Below, in pieces: positions 56,992 to 64,000 of a stretch of 64,000 nucleotides of DNA. Made by a program: the position numbers and the translations under genes. The notes beneath the pieces were generated by a model that saw only the letters and a program-made list of their open reading frames with translations, was not told the DNA's origin and ran no database searches. Source of the DNA: Gautieria morchelliformis (taxonomy: Eukaryota > Basidiomycota > Agaricomycetes > Gomphales > Gomphaceae); NCBI GenBank assembly GCA_015179125.1, contig WHVA01000496.1, positions 1 to 64,000 on the forward strand, read 5' to 3'. The number at the start of each line of letters is the position of its first letter. The stretch's first letter is position 1.

Positions 56992-59127
56992 ATGTCTCCC
57001 CCAGCGCTGAGCAAGATCAAGGCCTTCCTCCGCAGCCTCGCCCCCAGCTCCAAGGCCCCCAAGGCCCCCAAGCCCACGCCCACGACCACGACCACCCTCG
57101 AGCTCGCCCGCAACGCCACCAGCCGCACCCCGCGCTCGGGGCCCGCCGCGTACGCGCGCGCCGCCCGCCGGTACAACTTCGACAGCCCGGTCTTCGTGGG
57201 GCGCGAGGGCCGCGTCTTGAAGCGCGAGACCCCCGCCCAGGACGCGCATACCCGGCCCCACCGCGGCCACCCCAGCCGCCCCAAAGCGAAGCCCGTCCCC
57301 ACCACCGGCCAAGACAGTGCGTCCCAATCCAATCATTCCCGTCTCCAGCCCATCCTATATTATATACTCATCCCCGCCCGCCCCCGCAGCGGGCCCCGCC
57401 TCCGAGGTCCCCGCGGAGGACGTGCAGAACGACCTCGAGTACGTCGTCCCCGTCACCGTCGGCACCCCGGGCGTGACCCTCAACCTCGACTTCGACACGG
57501 GCTCCAGCGACCTCTGGGTGTGGAGCAGCGAGCTGCGCGCGAACACGGCGGGCCACGTGCGTATACTAATACCCCTTCTGCGGCTTTTACTTTATTATTC
57601 CGCTCACGTGCGCTTCTGCCGCGTGCCCAGACGATTTACAAGCCCGCCGCGTCCTCGACGTCCAAGCCCGTCTCCGGCGCCACGTGGAATATCTCCTACG
57701 GGGACGGGTCTAGCGCTAGCGTCAGCACCCACCTGTTTTTTCTTCGTAACAGATCCGTCTGACCCGCATTTGCAGGGAAACGTGTTCTCTGACGGTATGC
57801 TCCGAGCGCTTCCCCGTGTAGCTGCAGCGTGACCTGACCTTGTGTCCTCCCCAAAAACAGTGGTCAAGATCGGCGCACTCACCATCCCGAACCAGGCCGT
57901 CGAGCTCGCCGAACGGCTCTCCCCCAGCTTCCTCCAGGAAGGCGGCAGCGACGGGTGCGTGCCCGCCCTCCCCCTCCCCGTGTCTCTGATTCCGAACGGC
58001 GCGTAATACTAATACTAATACTAATACTCATCCCGCGTGGGCGTAGGCTGCTGGGCCTGGCGTGGCCCGCGATCAACACCGTGCAGCCCGCGTCCGTCCC
58101 CACGCCCGTCGCGAATATCATCCAGCAGGGCCTCGCCCCGGGCGTATTCAGGTGACCGGCTGTCTCTCCAACGCGCATGATACCAGTCCCTCTTACATGA
58201 CGGTTTTTTTTAGCGTCGCGCTGGACCGGGGCGACAGCAAGGGCTTCTACACGTTCGGCGGGATCGACGCGGCGCGCGCGGGCGTCAACGAGGCAGAGTA
58301 AGCCACGCCCATGCATGGCGCCATTTTTTTTAACATCACCACCGCGCACTACTTACTACTTACTATTCAGCATCGCATTCACGCCCGTCGACAACTCGAT
58401 GGGCTTCTGGATGTTCGCGAGCGAGTCCGCGACCGTCAACGGCAACACGGTGCGTGCCGCGTCCTTCCTTCCTCCTTCCCTCCCTGACCGCGCTCGCGCT
58501 GCGGCATCGTATCGCTGCGTATCCGCATACAGATCTCGCAGCCCGCCAACGCGGCGATCCTCGACACGGGCACGACGCTCGCCCTCGTGTCCGACGCGAC
58601 CGCGCGCGCGATCTACGCCGCCATCCCCGGCGCGACGCTCGACGCCGCGCAGGGCGGCTGGGTCTACCCCAGCGACGCCCAGGGTGCGTGTTCCGTTTTA
58701 CGCGGATAGTCCTATTAAAGAACCCTTTTCTTGCGCCTTTTTGTGGCGTTGCAGTCCCGACGGTGTCGTTCGCGGTGGGAAACGCGCTGTACACGGTGAA
58801 CCCGGACGATTTCGCGTTTGGCGACGCGGGCAATGGGATGACGTTTGGCGGGGTGCGTGCACGTTGCATTCCATTTTACTAGTTCTTTTTTTGTGTTTCG
58901 TTTCTCACGGCGCTGTAGATCCAGAGCAGGGGCAACAACCCATTCGACATCCTCGGCGACGTCTTCCTCAAGGTACGTAATAGCACATGCGTTTTTTTTT
59001 TTTTTTTTTGCAGCGAACGCTTACCACGCTCGCTGCGCTTCTCGACACACAGAGCATATACGCCGTGTTCGACCAGCAGAACACGCGCGTCGGCGTCGCC
59101 CAGCGGACGGGCAACGTCACCGCATGA
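56992..59127 (+). CDS. A1-family (pepsin-type) aspartic protease, 12 exons
   Basis: Pepsin-fold endopeptidase. My exon model is 56992-57316, 57390-57556, 57631-57720, 57776-57794, 57861-57954, 58047-58151, 58214-58297, 58371-58449, 58533-58683, 58755-58852, 58919-58972 and 59053-59127, all GT/AG, giving 446 residues. First catalytic motif [13 protein letters not shown], flap [10 protein letters not shown], second motif [13 protein letters not shown]; fold landmarks DGLLGLAW and [17 protein letters not shown], ending VGVAQRTGN. Exon 4 is only 19 bp. The N-terminus ([18 protein letters not shown]) has no clear signal peptide, although most fungal relatives are secreted through one, so an upstream exon may be missing or the enzyme may be intracellular. 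The basic region before exon 2 looks like a propeptide. Its last exons are the source or sister of the three fragments at 16092, 20105 and 25779. Confidence 0.9.
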
Positions 59128-59837
59128 TGCAGCCCACCTCCGTTCCGTCCCGCGCCCCCGGAGTCACGGCAATACCCCCCTTCTTGGAACAACAACCGCA
59201 CGCAATCATCACGACGAAACGGTTCATACCGATACCCCGCTACCATTAATTATAATGAGAATGAGCCTCCTCACACGGCCGACGGAACGGGTTAATCGCA
59301 TCCACGTTTTCCTTTTCCTTTTTCTTTCTTGCTGTGCTGTGCTTGCACGACTGTTCGTTCGAGGACGTGGGGGGGCGGACTTGGACTCTTCTTTGCATGT
59401 AGCGTAACGTTAATGCACTATAGTTGGTTTTGCCTTTCGATATTTTCCGAGTCCGAGGAGGATGAACGACTCAAGCGCCGGGTACACATGTTTACAACCC
59501 GCTTGTGCTAGTGATGGCGATCAGCCTTGGAATAGCTTGGTGATTTGGATGTGACAACCCTGATTTGATTAGCCTTAAATGGCTGATGTACAGATGATCA
59601 CCGACGTGACTGTTCGACAGTCGTGGGACGAGTTTTTACTTTTGCGGATGCCCGTGCGTGGCATCGGTGTCTCAGGCCAGAGAGACAAAAATCGGTAAGG
59701 TAAGTAGGCCGGCCACATCATGCACCTGTGCCCGATTAATCAGCCCTCCCGTGCCGTGCCCCTCGCGATTGCACATCATCACATTCATTTTGTCGACTCT
59801 CGGAACGGCCGCACGCGGTAGCGGTAGCGGTGGGCAT
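59128..59837. other. Intergenic region between convergent protease and RRP45 genes
   Basis: No gene seen. The 3' ends of the + protease and the minus RRP45 gene face each other here. Possible polyadenylation signals are weak (ATTAATTATAATGAG near 59246). Small frames here have no support. Confidence 0.5.
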
Positions 59838-61042
59838 TCACCGCACTTCGATGCGGCGTCCTTTCCAGTCCTCCTGCAGCGCCGCCTCCACGAGCACATC
59901 CAGCTCCTTCACTTTCTGCACGCCGACCTCTGGACAGCACATGAGCACGAAAAAACGACTTGCATATCGAAAAAAACAACAGCGAACACGCACCGACTAA
60001 GCGCAGGATCTCGTCGACGGGCAGGGGCACGCCGCCGGCCTTCTGCACGACGCACAGTTCGCGCTGCGCGTTCATGGCGAGCGTCATGCTCCCGCTGCTC
60101 AGCGTCGCCTCCAGCTGCGCCGGGTCGAGGATCGGGGGCGTCTCCGGGTCGATGAAGAACGCGAAGGTGAGACACAGGGGCGTGTGGTTGATCGACAGCG
60201 GGACGGGCGCCCGCGACGACGGCGGATGCTGGAAAAAAAAGAATGTAAAATACGGGCGTGCGTCAGGTTATTTATAGGAAGAATGAAATGCAGGGCGTGG
60301 GTTCGGGCTGACCACGGTGACGTCGTCCCCTATGACCTCGACGTCGGGGCGGCGGAAGTGCTTGAGTGCCGTGATGCCCGCCAGGCACGCACAGTCCAGG
60401 ATGTTCCCCGCATCTGCGAGGAAGTGCAGCGTCAGCCGGAGATGCCACACCTGTCCGAGTGCAACACAGGGTTGCTTTCAGCACGCGCAACGGCAACGAA
60501 CACGACATGAGACGGCGAGGCAGACGCACGCGCTGTCCGGCGAGGATGCACAGGGACTCCTTGTCCACGGCGTCGCTGCGGCGCAGCACTTTATCCAGCA
60601 GCCGCGCGAGGAGGACCTCCTCCTCCGAAAGCCTTGCTTCACGGAAACGCTTATTAAAACTCGCGCCGAAACGCAAACGTAAAACAAAACACACCGCCCC
60701 GCCTCATACTCGGTAGACGCCATCGGTGATAGTTCAGAGTGTATCGTGATTATGCCCTCGAACGGCCTTTCGGGAAGGGGCTTCACCATCTTCGCATCGA
60801 CGTGCGCCACGACGCTGCGCTGAAAGAGTAAATACACAACGTATACTCGAAAGAACACATGTAACCGAATGAAAAACGCACCGTGTCTTGCCCAGCGCGC
60901 ACTCGACCCACCCCAGCTCCGGGCCAAACCGGAATGCGGGCATGCGCATCTCGAGGGGCGTCCGCCCATCGAGGCGCAGAGACTGCTTGAGCACGGAAAG
61001 CGCAAACTCGCGTTCGGGGATGGAGGGAGACGGCGGCCTCAT
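59838..61042 (-). CDS. RRP45: Exosome complex component RRP45 (RNase PH-like)
   Basis: Ring subunit of the RNA exosome, which processes and degrades RNA from the 3' end in nucleus and cytoplasm; the eukaryotic subunit is catalytically inert and structural. My model has six exons (61042-60882, 60814-60695, 60632-60530, 60450-60313, 60228-59994, 59929-59838) and 282 residues. Diagnostic N-terminus SIPEREFALSVLKQSLRLDGR, then GWVECALGKTRVVAHVDAK, the PH-fold core ILAGQRVWHLRLTLHFLADAGN and LDCACLAGITALKHFRRPDV, and TPLCLTFAFFID, FAMNAQ-like MTLAMNAQRELCVVQKAGG. Length is close to the yeast protein (about 300). No frame break. The start was chosen at the only upstream ATG in frame. Confidence 0.92.
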
Positions 61043-61670
61043 TCTTGCTTGGCGTCTATGGGTGCACGTGGGTGGGTGCTCTGCCCACGCTCTCCCAGCC
61101 ATCATAAACCACGATGTCGGCCATACTGGGATCGGTCATTTCACCATGGCGGAACGCCTATAGATCCACGGTTGGTTTCGTTTAGCTTCATTCCAGTCGC
61201 TGCGCAACGCGTCTGACGCTCCGCCTCTTAATAGCGCCAGTTCGCACACGAGAAGCCAGTCATATTCTTTTCTCTGGTATTGGGCGGCATAGGCCCCGTC
61301 CTTGTCGCCGTTGTTCCCCCCATTCGCACAAGCATGGGCTGGAAACCCGAGGCAAGGGTGCCCACTAGTTACCCAGGTTCGTCCAGCGTGCCTCACATTT
61401 CACACAAGCCCGCCTCTTCGTATGAAGCGCGGCGCTCCCAGCTACCTCTTGTTTCCACCATCTATCCTTGATTGCGAGGTTAACCAATGTCATCGTGTAG
61501 TACCCAACCGGCCACGCAGACAAGTGCAGGGATATGAGGACCCATAAACCGGTGTAGATATTGTACATTGCGGCGAAGGAAATAATAACAGAGAATGCCA
61601 AACCTGCACATTCTGGTCTACATCTCTGCGCCGTGCCATTTGTCCGTCATACACAGCTCTTCAAATGCGC
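61043..61670. other. Region between RRP45 start and the oxoprolinase stop
   Basis: About 630 bp expected to hold the RRP45 promoter. I looked here for the missing HyuB half of the oxoprolinase on the minus strand and saw none; the frames present are short and do not resemble it. Confidence 0.5.
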
Positions 61671-64000
61671 TCATTTCTGCAAGTCCTCCTCTCCAGTGTT
61701 GACATTGATCACCAGATGTCTACTCAACGCAATTGCCTCGGTGCCGGGGACGACCACGATCGTCTGCGTGCCATCCACGATCATGGCTGGACCAGCTACT
61801 TTATCCCCCAGATCCAGCTTCTCGAGGAGGTACACAGGCGTGTCATTCAAGCGCCCAATATCTTCAAAGTATACGCTGTATCGTGAATCTATTTTGGAGT
61901 CCGATGCTGCGCGCGGTGGTGGTGACAGCGAAGCAAGCTCGCTGAATACCGAGGGCCCAAGCGTGTCAAAGGTCTTGCCGATACCACGAACCTGACATTC
62001 ACTTTTATTGAGCATAGGAATGCAAGAACATCACATCATGTGCACACACCTTGACATCGTCTACGACGATCTTCGTCTCCAATAAAAACCCAAACTCCTT
62101 CTTGTATTCTCGCTTGAATGCCGCCTCAAAGTCTTCAGTATCTACCTCGTCTCCCTCGCACAGTACCATGAGCGCCGTGTCTGTGCCCTCAAAACGCATG
62201 TTCAGCATGCGTTCCGTGCGCAAGCGCGCGCCCTTGAAGCCCTGTCGGTTGAGCTCCAATGTAACATTCTTCGCAAGTGCATCTAATCGCGAAATCAACC
62301 CCGCCTTGGTAGACGTGTTGTACTGCGTTGAGGACGGCTCTTGAAGCTCATATGCCCTGTAAGACGACTGAGATGCTCATGCTGGCCGTGGGGATCTAAA
62401 TAACGCACCTGTCGGCTAATGCGAGGCCGTACGCTGACAGTATAGAGCTATGGCGGTGGATCAAAATAGTCTTGATGCCTAGCAGGCGTGCAATTTCGCA
62501 CGCATGCTGACCTCCCGCACCGCCAAAGCTTGCCAGGCTACATATAAAAGATGAGACCAGGAAACACAGAGTAAGGGCCGAGAGTAGAACACAGCACGTA
62601 CATATGCTTACTCGTTGCGAATCCACGAGACTCGGTAAGAGCACGAATCGGTCGACACATTGTCTCGTTGGCGACTTTAATGAATCTGAGTGCGTATTGT
62701 GTTAACGAGGATCGGAGAAGAGATATGTTGCTCACCCGTATACAATCTCGTCCATATCCATTCGCTTGGCGATACTTGGATCGCTGTTGATACGTCCGGC
62801 CAGCTCCTCAAATGCACGTCGACTAGCCTCCACATCCAGCGGCTCCTTCTCAGACTTCCCAAAAATATTCGGGAAGTATGACGGTATTAGCCGACCTAGA
62901 AGTAGGTTCGCGTCTGTCACCGCAAGGGGACCGCCCTTGCTGCATTCAAGATCAGCACAGAAAACATTGGGCAGTGCTGGGGTTTACCGATAACAAGCGG
63001 GTCCCGGCTCGGCGCCGGCACTCTCAGGTCCTGCTTGGAAGAGCCCGTTCCGCCAGAAGAGGCGAGAACCCCCACCGGCTGCGACGGTGTTAATGTCCAA
63101 CTGGGGTGACTGGATCGTGATTCCTGCCGTCGTCGTCTCGTACACCGTCTCGTATCGGCCCGAGTAGCGCGACACGTCGGTGGATGTCCCGCCCACATCG
63201 AGGCTATGATCACGTCCATGAAATGTAGGTGGCGGGTAGTTATTACTCACCCGATGACTGGCTGCCGCCGTTCCTCGTCCCAACTCGTAAGTGCGTATCC
63301 CACCACGCCACCAGCCGGACCACTCAATATGCTCTTGAGTCCCGAGAAGTTGTCAAGGTCTAAGAGCCCACCATCCGATCCCATGAACTCCACCCGCGGG
63401 TCATGCAATCCCTCATCTCCTTGCTTCGTCCCCGCTTCCCGCTCGTCCTTTGCCTCTTTTCCTGACCCCCGTCGCAACATGTCATCGAACCCTTTGAAGA
63501 ACCCATCCAGGTACTCCATCAAGATCGGCGTGAGATATGCGTCGGCGGTGCTCGATACGCCGCGCGGAACCATCTTGATCATGGGGATCAGTTGGCTGGA
63601 GATCGACACTTGCTGGAAGCCAATCTCGCGTGCGATTCGACCAACGAAGAGTTCGTGGTCCGGGTATGTGTATGAGTGCACAAATACGATTGCGAGAGAA
63701 TTGTATCCTTTGGAGTAAAGGGACTCAAGGTCGCGCCTGACCGATGTCTCGTCTGAATGCACGTGAGGTGGCGTTGAGGATGACGACGGCTGCGCTCACC
63801 TGGTCTTGTGATGATCCTGACAGCCTCACCACTCAAACCTCGCACAACTTCACCCGGCCCCTCTGCATCGTGCTTCCCATCCCAACCTGGACCTCTTAAG
63901 CCTCTCGCCACCTTGCCATCCTCGGTAAAAACCACCGCATGCTCTGCGGCCTGGGGGTCGTAGGTGTAGCCAGCGAGCGTCACTCGTTCGTCTACCTCGA
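61671..64000 (-). CDS. 5-oxoprolinase / hydantoinase A-type protein, 5' end outside window, apparently lacking HyuB
   Basis: ATP-dependent opening of 5-oxo-L-proline (glutathione cycle) in the complete enzyme. Introns of about 48-70 bp join VRIITRP to [15 protein letters not shown] to [18 protein letters not shown] to [18 protein letters not shown] to [16 protein letters not shown] to [15 protein letters not shown] to AYELQEPSS, and KIVVDDVKV to RGIGKTF. These are HyuA-domain landmarks, including the actin-like DVGGTSTD and GGAGGQHA motifs. The frame ends ...[32 protein letters not shown] (61671), where full-length fungal oxoprolinases (about 1,280 residues) normally continue into the HyuB domain. 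It may be a truncated gene, a HyuA-only paralogue, or a case where I have missed an intron. The first exon(s) lie beyond 64000. Confidence 0.85.

Noticed and set aside
56490..57476. 328-codon plus-strand frame overlapping the protease first exon
   Set aside because: Wrong frame relative to the DTGSS exon, starts far upstream of the TATA box, and is made of Pro/Arg-rich shadow sequence.
61136..61601. HyuB remnant or small membrane protein upstream of RRP45
   Set aside because: The hydrophobic minus-strand frame (61365-61601) has no HyuB features and lacks a plausible splice link to the oxoprolinase.

Overview
This window looks like repeat-rich DNA from an Agaricomycete-type basidiomycete (mushroom or wood-decay fungus). 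The host genes have many short introns (about 45-60 bp), including a 12-exon A1 aspartic protease. The mobile elements are the usual mushroom mix: chromodomain Ty3/gypsy, Ty1/copia, PIF/Harbinger, Tc1/IS630-type DDE elements and Helitrons. I cannot name the species.

Layout. 1-1799: 3' end of a chromoviral Ty3/gypsy element. 3350-4379: a solo LTR. 4795-13380: an 8.6-kb DNA transposon flanked by TA, with terminal inverted repeats (TIRs) of about 456 bp, a Tc1/IS630-type DDE transposase and an unrelated spliced cargo gene. It was later hit by a second copy of the same solo LTR (6534-7810, perfect target duplication) and by a hAT-like MITE (9726-10252, perfect 8-bp duplication). 13874-15853: a PfkB-family (ketohexokinase-like) gene on the minus strand. 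16092-21212: repeated segments made of the 5' end of that kinase gene next to the last exons of an A1 protease.

21213-56184: a nest of transposons inside the third of these protease fragments. It holds a copia element with two identical LTRs, a PIF/Harbinger element with two genes, and a 27.4-kb tract of Helitrons. The Helitrons all point the same way and are joined head to tail with no spacer. One carries a broken Rep-helicase gene. The rest are non-autonomous, belong to two families that largely alternate, and are filled with 17-21-bp minisatellites, roughly 90-bp satellite repeats and nested solo LTRs. Comparison with the uninterrupted paralogous protease fragment locates the Helitron insertion between an A and a T.

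56992-64000: host DNA again, with a complete A1 aspartic protease (+), exosome subunit RRP45 (-), and the 5-oxoprolinase/HyuA-type gene (-) that runs off the right edge. The oxoprolinase reading frame stops where the HyuB half would be expected.

The strongest candidates for something new are the two-gene Tc1/IS630-type transposon with very long TIRs and the Helitron concatemer. Several elements carry single-base breaks. Two of these lie in C or G runs and could be sequencing errors rather than decay.
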